Part shown: positions 24,739 to 33,822 of the stretch, one piece after another | How positions within the stretch are numbered: position 1 is the stretch's first letter | Layout of the letters: every line of letters begins with the position of its first letter | Assembly: GCF_000271485.2 (NCBI RefSeq) | Contig: NZ_AKVN02000001.1 | Span: 376,001 to 440,000, forward strand | DNA from: Pelosinus fermentans DSM 17108 | GTDB lineage: Bacteria; Bacillota; Negativicutes; DSM-13327 | Length of the DNA: 64,000 nucleotides | Direction: 5' to 3' | Program-made: the position numbers and the translations under genes | The notes under the pieces: generated by a model | What the model was told of the DNA's origin: nothing | The model's input: only the letters and a program-made list of their open reading frames with translations | Databases searched by the model: none

Positions 24739-25777
24739 ATGAAAAAGATACTGCTAACCGGATTAATGAGTATAGTCATGCTGATATTTCTTGCAGGCTT
24801 CGGCAGCTACCCAGAAAACGGCTGATGATGATAAGCCTAAATTCGTTAATGGCAGGCTAACCAAGGAGTTTCATTTGAAAGTAGTGACTCCTACTGATTT
24901 TAACGAAATGATCATTGCAGATAAGAAAGAATTCTTTAAAGAAGTCGGCATTATTCCTGAATATACGGGATCGGTTCCCAGCGGAAGTTTGGCCCAATCA
25001 GTTATCAAAGGCGATAACCATTTATTTGGTTCAGGTCATCCTTCCACGATTGCAGCCGCCCGTAAAGCCGGAGCCGGAATTAAAATTGTGCTGCACAGCA
25101 TGATTGATGATCCTGATCCGGATAAGATGCACATGACATGGCTTGTGAAAAGTGACGGAGGGATTACGTCGCCGAAAGATCTGATTGGCAAAAAAATTGC
25201 AATGAGCGGCCTAGGCAGCTGCGTTGAGTTTTTGAATGGTGATTTTCTGCGCCGCAATGGCATCTCCCGGGATCAGGTCGAGATCGTTGTAATGAAAGAT
25301 GCCCAGCAGGAGCAGGCACTGCGGCATGGGCTCATTGACGTTGCCATTGTGCATCCTCCCTATAATAAAATTGCCAGAAACCGTGGCGGGCTGGATGTGT
25401 TAACAACCAGCTATCAAATTGGCGAACTTGCCGGAAATGGAGCCCTCAGCGGACTGGCAGTGCGGGCTTTTAGCGAAGACTTTATCAAGCAATATCCTGA
25501 TGTAGTGAAGGCTTACATTGTTGCTGACTTAAGGGCACAGCAATATATTAATGAACATTATGAAGAGTCATTGGAAGTTGCGGCCGATTTTCTGAAAGTA
25601 GATGTTAAGGATATGGCCGGGAATATTTATCCTAAGCAGAAATGGCTCAAAGACGAAGACATTGACTTTTGGGTTAAACTGGGTGAACGCAATGGATTTT
25701 TCGCTCAGGGTGAAATCAAGGCATCTGATTTGTATACCAATGAACTCAATCCATATTACACGGGAGAGTTAAAATAA
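24739..25777 (+). pseudogene. Orphan SsuA/NMT1-like binding protein with frameshifted signal peptide
   Basis: ATG 24739, behind AGGAGGT, encodes a lipoprotein-type signal (MKKILLTGLMSIVMLIFLAG) that then runs into TGA at about 24823. The mature domain is open in another frame from about 24791 (ASAATQKTADDDKPKF...) to 25777. One inserted or deleted base around the lipobox (GCAGGCTTCGGCAGC, where a Cys codon is expected) would join them. The mature part is paralogous to the binding protein at 6804 (shared GSC-E, IDVAIVHPP and YTNE-NP elements). No ATPase or permease follows. Either a recent pseudogene, a sequencing error, or expressed as a cytoplasmic protein from an internal TTG. Confidence 0.75.
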
Positions 25778-25806
25778 GAAAATTGCAACAAAACCTTGCC
25801 GTGGTA

Positions 25807-25858
25807 AAGAGGAGCTGCCGATCAATCTACCTTATTTGTAGACTGTCGGCAGCTCTTC
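25807..25858. terminator. Hairpin terminator between convergent genes
   Basis: GAGCTGCCGA and TCGGCAGCTC pair, with an inner TCTAC/GTAGA stem. It lies between the orphan binding protein and a small leftward gene. Confidence 0.65.
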
Positions 25859-25876
25859 ATTTCCCAGAAAATATTT

Positions 25877-26008
25877 TTAGGTGTTTGGGTGATTTGGCTG
25901 GCCGTTCTTAGCAATGTATTCTGCATTTTTAATATCCTGTTTTCTTTCTTTTTCACTTTTATCTTTTACATTTTGCTGTTGCAAGTTGCTGTCTTGCTGC
26001 TGTTTCAT
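25877..26008 (-). CDS. Small hydrophilic Gln/Lys-rich protein
   Basis: A 43-residue highly charged peptide: a Gln-rich start (MKQQQDSNLQQQ), a Lys/Glu-rich middle and a tail ending in GQPNHPNT. The ribosome site CAGGAGGTGA is excellent and lies 5 bases before ATG 26008, so I use this start rather than the longer frame. I do not recognise the family. The composition recalls small spore or stress-associated proteins of Firmicutes, but that is only resemblance. Confidence 0.6.
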   Translation of the reverse strand: MKQQQDSNLQQQNVKDKSEKERKQDIKNAEYIAKNGQPNHPNT

Positions 26009-26179
26009 AAAAATCACCTCCTGACCGTAGTATTCACTCATGGCAGCTGAGATATGCAATTCATGTCATAAGGACAGAACCTGCTCTCGTGCCCTAAGGG
26101 AAGTGAGTCCTATCGATTGTAACATGGCTCGTTGGTGTGCATAAAATAGTATGACATGATAAAAGAAAGGAGACTTAAC

Positions 26180-27718
26180 GTGATACACTCTAGATTTAGC
26201 TTTAAGAGATTTAAACGATTGGTACAAAAAGCTAGTGCTCCAGTGTTGTCCATAGCCAATCTGCCTATGCTGCTTTCAATTGGCGATTGGCTTTATATAA
26301 TGAAACAGATTGAAAATGGCAAACCGCCGACGATACCCAATAATGAGAAAAAGGCTAAATTACGTAAGAGTACGAATATCATTACCTTCAAAGATGTGGA
26401 AGGTAATGATGAAGCCAAGCTGGAACTCAAGGAAATTCTAGAGTTTATCAAGCATCCCAGAAAATTTAGTGATTTGGGTGCTCGAATTCCTAAAGGCGTT
26501 CTGTTGTACGGACCTCCCGGTACGGGAAAAACGCTAATGGCAAAAGCATTAGCAGGTGAGGCAGGAGTACCTTTCTTGAGCATGAGCGGTTCCGAATTCG
26601 TAGAAATGTATGTTGGTGTCGGTGCTTCCAGGGTACGTGATCTATTTAAGGAGGGCAGGAAGAAAGCACCATGTATCATCTTCATTGACGAGATTGATGC
26701 GGTTGGACGGCAGCGTGGAGCTGGTGTAGGTGGCGGAAATGATGAAAGAGAACAAACCCTTAATCAGTTGCTGGTAGAAATGGATGGATTCGATGCCAAT
26801 AAAGGTATCTTTGTTGTTGCAGCAACCAATCGAACAGATATTCTCGATCCGGCACTTTTACGACCGGGACGCTTTGACCGCCGTATTGTAGTGGATCGAC
26901 CGGATCTTAGGGGCCGCCTTAACATATTAAAAGTGCATACTAGACGTAAACCATTAGCTGATGAGATGGATCTTGAGGTTCTCGCCCGACGCACCCCAGG
27001 TTTTACAGGAGCTGATCTCAGCAATGTAGTAAATGAAGCTGCCATTCTTGCTGTGCGTCAAGGTAAATCATGCATAGAGATGGATGACATGGAAGAAGCG
27101 GTAGAGCGTGTAGTGGCAGGACCAGAGCGAAAAGGTCGTTTTATGAATGCAAGAGATAAGAAGCTTACCGCATACCATGAGGCTGGGCATGTTTTAGTCG
27201 CAATGCTGCTAAGACACGCTGATCCGATTCATAGGGTATCGATTATTCCACGAGGCCAGGCTGGTGGATATACTCTTACTTTGCCTAAGGAAGATCGTTG
27301 TTATCTTACTAGATCGGAGATTTTCGATCAGATTAAAATTCTGCTGGGCGGCCGAGCATCTGAAAGCCTGATTTTCAATGAAACGAGCACTGGAGTCCAT
27401 AATGACTTAATACAAGCTACCGAACTTGCACGTAAAATGGTCTGTGAATACGGCATGAGCGAGACCTTGGGACCAGTTGCTTTATCACGATCTCAGGAAC
27501 AGGTTTTTTTGGGCCGTGATATTGCTAGGGGGCCCAATAATAGTCAGGAAATGGACTATACCATAGATAAAGAAATACACCAGTTACTAGAAAACGCTTA
27601 TGAAAAAGCTGAAGAAATAATCAAATCCAATCTTGATAAGCTGCGGCTTATTGCAACGACCCTACTAGAGAGAGAGAAGCTGGATGGCGAAGAACTGAGG
27701 CAGCTGCTGGGAAGATAA
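26180..27718 (+). CDS. FtsH-family AAA+ zinc protease without N-terminal membrane anchor
   Basis: A 512-residue FtsH relative. AAA+ motifs: Walker A GPPGTGKT (residues 111-118), Walker [16 protein letters not shown], second region of homology [21 protein letters not shown]. The protease domain has HEAGH (333-337) and the third zinc ligand Asp409. Canonical FtsH has two membrane helices and a periplasmic domain in its first about 120 residues; here only about 80 residues precede the AAA module, with one weakly hydrophobic stretch ([24 protein letters not shown]). It is probably a soluble or peripheral paralogue. GTG 26180 has AAGGAG at 7 bases; the upstream ATG 26156 overlaps that site. Confidence 0.9.
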   Translation: MIHSRFSFKRFKRLVQKASAPVLSIANLPMLLSIGDWLYIMKQIENGKPPTIPNNEKKAKLRKSTNIITFKDVEGNDEAKLELKEILEFIKHPRKFSDLGARIPKGVLLYGPPGTGKTLMAKALAGEAGVPFLSMSGSEFVEMYVGVGASRVRDLFKEGRKKAPCIIFIDEIDAVGRQRGAGVGGGNDEREQTLNQLLVEMDGFDANKGIFVVAATNRTDILDPALLRPGRFDRRIVVDRPDLRGRLNILKVHTRRKPLADEMDLEVLARRTPGFTGADLSNVVNEAAILAVRQGKSCIEMDDMEEAVERVVAGPERKGRFMNARDKKLTAYHEAGHVLVAMLLRHADPIHRVSIIPRGQAGGYTLTLPKEDRCYLTRSEIFDQIKILLGGRASESLIFNETSTGVHNDLIQATELARKMVCEYGMSETLGPVALSRSQEQVFLGRDIARGPNNSQEMDYTIDKEIHQLLENAYEKAEEIIKSNLDKLRLIATTLLEREKLDGEELRQLLGR

Positions 27719-27810
27719 AATGTAAGGTAATAATTAAGAGGTGAGTATACTGGAATCAAAGGAATGACTCTACAAAGTTGGTTATGTATTTAAATTTTAA
27801 ATCTAAAAGG

Positions 27811-27836
27811 CTCCTGCAGGATTAATCTTGCAGGAG
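27811..27836 (+). terminator. Terminator after the FtsH-like gene
   Basis: CTCCTGCA and TGCAGGAG pair around GGATTAATCT and are followed by TTTATCTTTT. Confidence 0.7.
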
Positions 27837-27975
27837 TTTATCTTTTAATAGTAAATAAAATAGAACTATGGGGATTTTTTTGATATAGATCGCTTTTGTG
27901 TAAAATGTAGAAAGTCCCCCGAGTATCGTCAGCAATAGAAAAGCGTTAGTCGCAAAGGAAAATGGAGGTATACAT

Positions 27976-28152
27976 ATGAAAAATATTGATATGGCCGTTG
28001 TAGGAGATGTTTTAACAATTAAGGTGGATTTATCTCAACGTTTTGGTAAGTCAAGTAGTGGCAAATCAATCATTATTGCTACTACAGAGGGAAACCAATC
28101 AATACCTGGTAATGATGATATAAAGATTGGATTAAATATTTATACGAAATAA
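27976..28152 (+). CDS. Small conserved protein of unknown function (58 residues)
   Basis: ATG 27976 follows AATGGAGG. The 58-residue product contains LTIKVDLSQRFGKSSSGK, then SIIIATTEGNQSIPG and ends KIGLNIYTK. It looks like a small beta-rich domain that recurs in anaerobes as an unnamed protein. A decayed copy with the same core (LSQRFGK, SNGKSIMIASTEGN, KIGL) lies at about 59423-59535, which shows the family has been duplicated within this genome. Function unknown. A terminator precedes it and a promoter-like region lies at about 27880-27910. Confidence 0.7.
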   Translation: MKNIDMAVVGDVLTIKVDLSQRFGKSSSGKSIIIATTEGNQSIPGNDDIKIGLNIYTK

Positions 28153-28252
28153 TAATGATCAATACTACCTAAACATTAAAGTCGAAAGAAGGCGAATGGT
28201 ATGTACAATTGGCTAAGCAAACTCAATGATAGATAGAAACTACAAAGCACTA

Positions 28253-28990
28253 TTATTCTTGAAAAGCGGCATTATGAAACCATACATGTCCTAACTGCTG
28301 TTTGCTTCTACCGCGATTTTTCCTTTCTCGTATGGGTTTTGCTGGAATTCCAGCTACAAACGTGTTTGGATCCACACTTTTCGTTACTACCGATCTTGCA
28401 GCGACGACTGCTTGTTCACCCACCACGATACCTGGCAATAGCATGGAATGAGAGAAAACTTTAGCAAAGTCCTCTACTTTCACCGGTGCATAAATTCTTT
28501 TCCCGTGATTGTATTCAAGATGCGAATGGGTGTAAATTTCCACTTTTTCAGTTAATGTTACAAAATTGCCAAGAGTAATTCCTCCTTTACCATCGAGGAA
28601 TACTTCGCGATTTAGAAAAACATCATCGCCTACTTCGATGTTTTGACCAAAATTAAATCGTACACCCTCCATGGCGATGAAATTTTTTCCGCATTTTTTA
28701 AATAATTTTTGGGCGAGAATGCGGCGAAAGGGGACAGCAAAATTAGTAATTAAACTAAGCGGCAATTTGTCAAATATCTCCCAGAGTAAATGCAGGAATT
28801 TCTGTTCCAGTGTAAGAGGCAGAACCTTAATTTGGGGCAAATATTCGTCGTATAATTTAAATTCATCAAATAATTCCTTGGGAAATAAATGGGTCGCGTT
28901 AATTAATTCTAAAATTGTGCAGGTTTTTTTCTCATCTAATCCGCTTTGAACGATGGATTCAATATTCGACAGTTTATTCTCAATATTCAT
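28253..28990 (-). CDS. Left-handed beta-helix acyltransferase (hexapeptide repeat)
   Basis: A 245-residue protein. The N-terminal half is helical; from about residue 100 hexapeptide repeats form a left-handed beta-helix (NFGQNIEVGDDVFLNREVFLDGKGGITLGNFVTLTEKVEIYTHSH, then MLLPGIVVGEQAVVAARSVVTKSV and FVAGIPAKPIRERK). The latter pattern is typical of maltose/galactoside O-acetyltransferases and related sugar acyltransferases, with the catalytic histidine probably in THSH. ATG 28990 follows GGGAGGT; the longer frame to 29050 has no ribosome site. Acceptor unknown. Confidence 0.8.
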   Translation of the reverse strand: MNIENKLSNIESIVQSGLDEKKTCTILELINATHLFPKELFDEFKLYDEYLPQIKVLPLTLEQKFLHLLWEIFDKLPLSLITNFAVPFRRILAQKLFKKCGKNFIAMEGVRFNFGQNIEVGDDVFLNREVFLDGKGGITLGNFVTLTEKVEIYTHSHLEYNHGKRIYAPVKVEDFAKVFSHSMLLPGIVVGEQAVVAARSVVTKSVDPNTFVAGIPAKPIRERKNRGRSKQQLGHVWFHNAAFQE

Positions 28991-29127
28991 AAATACCTCC
29001 CAAGCTATATGATATCGAATATGAAAGTGATCTTCCATTAACCTTAACACTCCAGAACATTCATTCTGGCATCACGATTACAATCCATTGTTGAGTAATA
29101 TAGAAATAGGTTATTCTTTGTATCCTT

Positions 29128-31227
29128 TTAAGATACTTTAAATTCGGATACCAAACTATATAGACGATCGGAGATTTCGACCAATTGTTTGGTAGAATCA
29201 ACAATTGCCTGCATTCCAGCAGCCTGTTCCTCTACGGCAGCTGCTACTTGCTGTGTAGAAGCAGATGTCTGTTCTGTAATTGCAGCAGCATTTTCTATAT
29301 CTGCCATAGTGTATTGTACTTCTTCGTTCATGATGCATGCAGCGGAAGATACGTTATCGACAACCACAATAATCTCACTGACGGCCTTTTCGATATCGTC
29401 AAAATGAGTCCCAGCCTGAATGGCTATTTCCATACTATCGGTAATTTCCTGAGAACCCTTATTCATACTCTCGGTTATGGAGGCAATCTGTTCCTGAATG
29501 CCGTTGATAAGCTGAGCTATTTGCTGGGCTGCACCACCGGACTGCTCAGCCAGTTTTCTAACTTCATCTGCAACAACGGCAAACCCGCGACCTGCTTCAC
29601 CCGCTCTGGCTGCCTCAATGGCGGCGTTAAGAGCCAACAGATTTGTCTGTCCGGCAATGCCGGTAATGACTTCAATAATGTTGCCAATTTCAGAAGACTG
29701 CGCTAATAGCAGCTGGCTTTCTTGTAAGTTACTGTTATTATGCTTGACGAATACGCTCATACTTTCCACTGTTTGTTTTACGGATTGAAGACCGATGGAA
29801 CTTACATCCTGTGACCTTTTAGCGACTTGGAGCATTTCATGGCATTTGTCAGTAACTGTTTTTCCAGATTCACCTACTTGCTTAGTCTTATTGGCAGCGT
29901 CTGATACATGGGCTGCCTGCTGGTCGGCACCTTGAGCCAGTGCCTGCATTGTCATGGTCACTTCCTCTGTCATTTTGCCTGTATCTTGGCAAGCGTCGGC
30001 TACGTCACGGGAAAGACGCTTTATCTTTTCCGATTCATCGGTTATATTATTTACCACTCCCCGCAAGGTTGAGACGGTATTGCTGAAGGCATAAGCCAGC
30101 CTGCCAATTTCGTCTTGAGAGTCAATTTGGATGGAAGCAGTTAAATCTCCGGCTGCCACCTGGTCGGCGAACTTGCTGAGTTGCCTAAAAAGGCGGCCAA
30201 CAGCGAAATAAATGATTATCGACATGAGTGCGATGATAATCACTGTGATCAGCAGCATCATTGTGAGTATTTTATTCGCTGACGCGAAAAGCTCATCCTC
30301 GAAAACAACATTGGCGACTGTCCAGCCTGCTATTGGAATGGGGTTATAAAAAACAATTTTTTTATCTGTTCCATCGGTATAGCGGAATATGCCGGGTTTG
30401 CCTCCGGTAATCAGTTCGCCAAGTTTACGGATATTTTCGTTATCAACATTTGATATTTTTTCCTTCATAGCCCACTCCGAATTAGGATGAACAACGAAGG
30501 TGCCGTCTTGTGCCAAGAGAAACCCATACCCTTTTTCTCCATACTTCAACTGCTGGGTTATTTGCTGGATTGTTTCAATCGTCAAACTTGCACCAGCGCC
30601 AGCTGTTACGTTTCCTTGATTATCTTTTCGATAGGCAATCATAAGCACCATGTTTTTATCATATGCCTGAGAATATGCCGGCTTATAAATCGCATCATAA
30701 GGAATACCACCGGTACGGGAAAATCGCTCCCCTGCTTCTAACGCACCACCTTTTGCCCATGGAGTAGTCTTTAATACTCTTGCCTTAACATCATAAAAAC
30801 GGGCTGTCAGTTTACTTAAAGCTTCAGGATTGCTGTATTCCTGAGGTTCTAAGAAGTTGACGATATGTAGAGCTGCATATTGGTTGGGATATGCTTCATT
30901 GATAAATTTCCAACGGGATAGCAGGAGTTCATCAATCAGTTTTATGGATTCATCCTCCCGTTTAAGATCAAGTTGTGGATTCGTCTGCAATATTCGTGCA
31001 ACCATCGGACTTTCAGCTGTTTCACGTACTTCACCAAGCCGCCCGGTCAACCAGGTATTCATATGGTCGGCGGCTTCGCCGGTTCTAAGCATCATAGAGT
31101 CAGTTAATTCCGATTCAATTACCTTATGAAACTGCCAATAAGCAACCCCGGTCAAAGAAAGTAAGCCAATAATAATCACTGGTAATATTATGGCCAGCAG
31201 TTTAAATTTAAAAGACAAGTTTTTCAT
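29128..31227 (-). CDS. Methyl-accepting chemotaxis protein with dCache-type sensor
   Basis: A 699-residue chemoreceptor. A first membrane helix (about residues 9-30) is followed by a periplasmic double-Cache-like domain (about 35-305), a second helix (about 310-335), a HAMP domain (about 336-385, [20 protein letters not shown]) and a long helical signalling domain with the tip sequence [38 protein letters not shown]. It would bind a small extracellular ligand and control CheA. No C-terminal CheR pentapeptide is seen. ATG 31227 follows TTGGAGG. A second chemoreceptor lies at 59857 and a broken one at 38900. Confidence 0.9.
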   Translation of the reverse strand: MKNLSFKFKLLAIILPVIIIGLLSLTGVAYWQFHKVIESELTDSMMLRTGEAADHMNTWLTGRLGEVRETAESPMVARILQTNPQLDLKREDESIKLIDELLLSRWKFINEAYPNQYAALHIVNFLEPQEYSNPEALSKLTARFYDVKARVLKTTPWAKGGALEAGERFSRTGGIPYDAIYKPAYSQAYDKNMVLMIAYRKDNQGNVTAGAGASLTIETIQQITQQLKYGEKGYGFLLAQDGTFVVHPNSEWAMKEKISNVDNENIRKLGELITGGKPGIFRYTDGTDKKIVFYNPIPIAGWTVANVVFEDELFASANKILTMMLLITVIIIALMSIIIYFAVGRLFRQLSKFADQVAAGDLTASIQIDSQDEIGRLAYAFSNTVSTLRGVVNNITDESEKIKRLSRDVADACQDTGKMTEEVTMTMQALAQGADQQAAHVSDAANKTKQVGESGKTVTDKCHEMLQVAKRSQDVSSIGLQSVKQTVESMSVFVKHNNSNLQESQLLLAQSSEIGNIIEVITGIAGQTNLLALNAAIEAARAGEAGRGFAVVADEVRKLAEQSGGAAQQIAQLINGIQEQIASITESMNKGSQEITDSMEIAIQAGTHFDDIEKAVSEIIVVVDNVSSAACIMNEEVQYTMADIENAAAITEQTSASTQQVAAAVEEQAAGMQAIVDSTKQLVEISDRLYSLVSEFKVS

Positions 31228-31338
31228 CGTTTAAAACCTCCAAAAAATTGATCAATTGCTATAAATTAAAATTATTTTATATTAGATTACAATGGTGAAG
31301 TATTCAAACTGATTACAAACTTAATAAATGCTCAGTCC

Positions 31339-31632
31339 TTAATACCCAATATCCAAACTTTCCAGTCTCCCGAACTGCGAATGCCGGTAGATTACATGAT
31401 CCAATACTGCCCTTATCTCCTCAGCCATGTCCACAAACTCACAACCAAAGTTGTTATACTGCTGCCAGGTGACATTTGCGGCAAGATCAATATGTCCTAG
31501 TTCTTTAGATAAACACAGTCGTACTTGCGAATGAATCTCTAATGGCTGCTCTACTTGCAGTAATATTCCTTCCATACTGATATTAATTGCAGTGGCATGT
31601 ATTGGTAAAAATATACAACCTGCATTTGACAT
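31339..31632 (-). CDS. PilZ-like domain protein, partial motif
   Basis: A 97-residue protein matching the second half of the PilZ signature: AINISMEGILLQV (the D/N-x-S-x-x-G motif), a QVRLCLSKELGHIDLAANVTW core, and FGCEFVDMAEEIRAVLDHVIY at the end. PilZ domains bind cyclic di-GMP through an RxxxR plus D/NxSxxG; the RxxxR arm is not visible here, so nucleotide binding is doubtful. It lies upstream of a leftward chemoreceptor and may act on motility. The ATG follows GGAGCGATG. Confidence 0.65.
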   Translation of the reverse strand: MSNAGCIFLPIHATAINISMEGILLQVEQPLEIHSQVRLCLSKELGHIDLAANVTWQQYNNFGCEFVDMAEEIRAVLDHVIYRHSQFGRLESLDIGY

Positions 31633-31856
31633 AAATACATCGCTCCATTCTTAGGTTTAATATAGCTATAAATAAAACCTGCCACGTAGCTGACTGGCAT
31701 TTGACCTTTCCTGTGACACTAGCCTGATAATCAAGATGTTTTCACCTTTAGACCTAACGTTTTCCATGTACAAAATTTGCCAGTCATAATTTTACTGTAA
31801 TGTATTTGTATATAAAATACAATTGACTTAACAAAAATGTAATTTATTATTAATGT

Positions 31857-31883
31857 GGGACACGGGGACAGGATGTTTGTCCC
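31857..31883. repeat. GGGACA-type REP-like palindrome
   Basis: The sequence GGGACACGGGGACAGG ends in a TTTGTCCC arm. Related GGGACA/TGTCCC sequences occur at 59536-59562 and in decayed form near 32908, 39428, 40225, 48205 and 61982. Such palindromes are dispersed in Firmicutes and often associated with IS200-like Y1 (RAYT) transposases. The surrounding gap 31633-31970 has no gene. Confidence 0.55.
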
Positions 31884-31970
31884 AAAAGATAGAAGAGGCA
31901 GAAAATAAAAAAATGCAGCAAATATGACATAACTTGTCTTATCTGCTGCATACTAAGTTGGGTGATAAAA

Positions 31971-32882
31971 ATGAGAAGCAACCGAATATTTGAGATCACA
32001 ACCATATTGCTTAATAAAGGAACAATTACCGCCAGAGAACTTGCCAGCCGTTTTGGTGTTTCAACAAGGACAATTTATCGGGATATTGATATGCTTTCCT
32101 CCTCTGGCGTGCCTGTGTATATGAATAAAGGCAATGGCGGGGGCATACATATCCTGGAGAATTACACGTTAAACAGGGCGATTTTTTCGGAGCGGGAAAG
32201 CAAGAACCTGCTGATGGCGGTTAAAACCCTGCAGGCAACTCAATACCCAGAATTAGATATCGCCCTTGAAAAAATGGGGGCAATATTTAAGAATGCTTCC
32301 AATCATGATTGGGTAGAAGTCGATTTTTCTCCTTGGGCAAGTTCGCCCAATGAAAAAAACAAATTTAACGACATCAAGCGGGCTATGCTGGAGCGAAATG
32401 TCATTCGATTCGAATATGTGAACGGAGAAGGCCATCGGAGCAGCCGGCTGGCGGAACCGGAAAAGCTTATTTTTAAAAACAATGCATGGTATCTGGTAGC
32501 CTTCTGCCGGCAGCATCAGGAGCACAGAACCTTTCGAATATCCAGACTGAAAAAACTGGACATCCTAGCAGAGAATTTTGAGAAAAAAGTGTTGCCGAAA
32601 CCGAGAGTGGAAGAATGGAATACTGCCCCACAGTCGTTAACTCCATTGAAGCTTTGCTTTAAGGCACAAGTCATAAATCGAGTATATGATTATTTTGATG
32701 ATTCGTTTCTTATTCCAAACGACGATGGAAGTCTTACTTTAGTGGCAGAGTTTCCTGAAGATGAATGGCTTTACAGTTATATCCTATCATTTGGCAGTTC
32801 TGTGGAGGTAATTGAACCGGAATATATGCGTAAAATCATTGCAGAACGAATACGACAAGCATTACAACTGTATGAATTGTGA
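31971..32882 (+). CDS. YafY-type HTH-WYL transcriptional regulator
   Basis: A 303-residue regulator. The N-terminal winged helix reads TITARELASRFGVSTRTIYRDIDMLSSSGVPVY (about residues 20-52). A WYL domain follows from about residue 140, with the hallmark NNAWYLVAFCRQHQEHRTFRISRLKKLDIL, and a C-terminal WCX-type extension (about 225-300). WYL domains sense nucleic acids or small ligands in several defence and metabolic regulators. ATG 31971 with GGGTGA is preferred to a GTG nine bases upstream. No obvious target operon is adjacent. Confidence 0.9.
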   Translation: MRSNRIFEITTILLNKGTITARELASRFGVSTRTIYRDIDMLSSSGVPVYMNKGNGGGIHILENYTLNRAIFSERESKNLLMAVKTLQATQYPELDIALEKMGAIFKNASNHDWVEVDFSPWASSPNEKNKFNDIKRAMLERNVIRFEYVNGEGHRSSRLAEPEKLIFKNNAWYLVAFCRQHQEHRTFRISRLKKLDILAENFEKKVLPKPRVEEWNTAPQSLTPLKLCFKAQVINRVYDYFDDSFLIPNDDGSLTLVAEFPEDEWLYSYILSFGSSVEVIEPEYMRKIIAERIRQALQLYEL

Positions 32883-33133
32883 CTAGGATCAGGACTCTCT
32901 TATTGCCGGAACCTGTCCGTCCCAGTGAAGAGGGCGGACGACAGCCTATGTTTTCAAATGGCTTTATTTGTGCCAATTGGGATCGGATATCATTCTTTGC
33001 CGCTTCTATTTCCCATCAAAAGCAATAACCAATAGTTGGTGATGGTGGATAGGTACCAAACAAGAGCTGAATAAAATTAGATGGATTAAGCATACTAAAG
33101 GATGATACAAACAGAAAGAAAGGAGAGAATCAT

Positions 33134-33583
33134 ATGTTTAGCTTACGCCCCTATCGTCAGAATCATGGACATCAAAAAAATGCACTGAGTAAATTTGCGC
33201 GCAATTTTTTAGGAGATGATTTTGAAGCGCTCTTTGACAATGGAGATAACTTCCCCAGTTCATTTCAAGTAGATCTGCGAGAAACTGATAAGCAATATGT
33301 ATTAGAAGCAGATCTGCCTGGTATTAATAAAGAGGATATAAGCCTGCGTTATGAAAATAATTATTTAACAATCAGTGCGAGCAGAAATGAGACGCAAGAA
33401 GTAAGAGGTGAAAAAGATTATGTTCGCCGGGAAAGACGGTTTGGTCAGTTGCAACGGAACTTTTATATAGACAACATTCAAGAGGATCAAATTGATGCCA
33501 AATTTGATTACGGCGTTCTTACGGTTACCTTGCTAAAATCAGATAACGCTCAGGCAAAGCAGGGCAATATCCCTATACAATAA
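33134..33583 (+). CDS. Hsp20/alpha-crystallin small heat-shock protein
   Basis: A 149-residue small heat-shock protein. The alpha-crystallin domain runs from about residue 42 to 135: FQVDLRETDKQYVLEADLPGINKEDISLRYENNYLTISASR, then the A-x-x-x-N-G-V-L-type motif seen as DAKFDYGVLTVTLLK. It would hold unfolding proteins in the cytoplasm. The start ATG has AAAGGAGAGA upstream. It stands alone with a terminator at 33638; no CIRCE element was recognised. Confidence 0.9.
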   Translation: MFSLRPYRQNHGHQKNALSKFARNFLGDDFEALFDNGDNFPSSFQVDLRETDKQYVLEADLPGINKEDISLRYENNYLTISASRNETQEVRGEKDYVRRERRFGQLQRNFYIDNIQEDQIDAKFDYGVLTVTLLKSDNAQAKQGNIPIQ

Positions 33584-33637
33584 TCCTTAGAGCATGAATG
33601 AAAGATTTCAATATTCCCTTTATGTATATAGGTAATG

Positions 33638-33670
33638 ATTACTCATGTTTTTAAAACGTGGGTAATTTTT
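33638..33670 (+). terminator. Terminator after the Hsp20 gene
   Basis: ATTACTCATGTTTT pairs with AAAACGTGGGTAAT (two mismatches), followed by TTTTTT. Confidence 0.75.
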
Positions 33671-33822
33671 TTATTTTAGCCGATTACACATTATGACAGA
33701 AAATGTCTGTTTCCTATATTGTGGATTAGATCGTAGCCCAAAAATATATTTTACAGGAAATAACTTGGACTGTGTTGAAGGGAACAGTAGGATTACTTGC
33801 TCGTGAGGGAGGGAAGTTAAAT

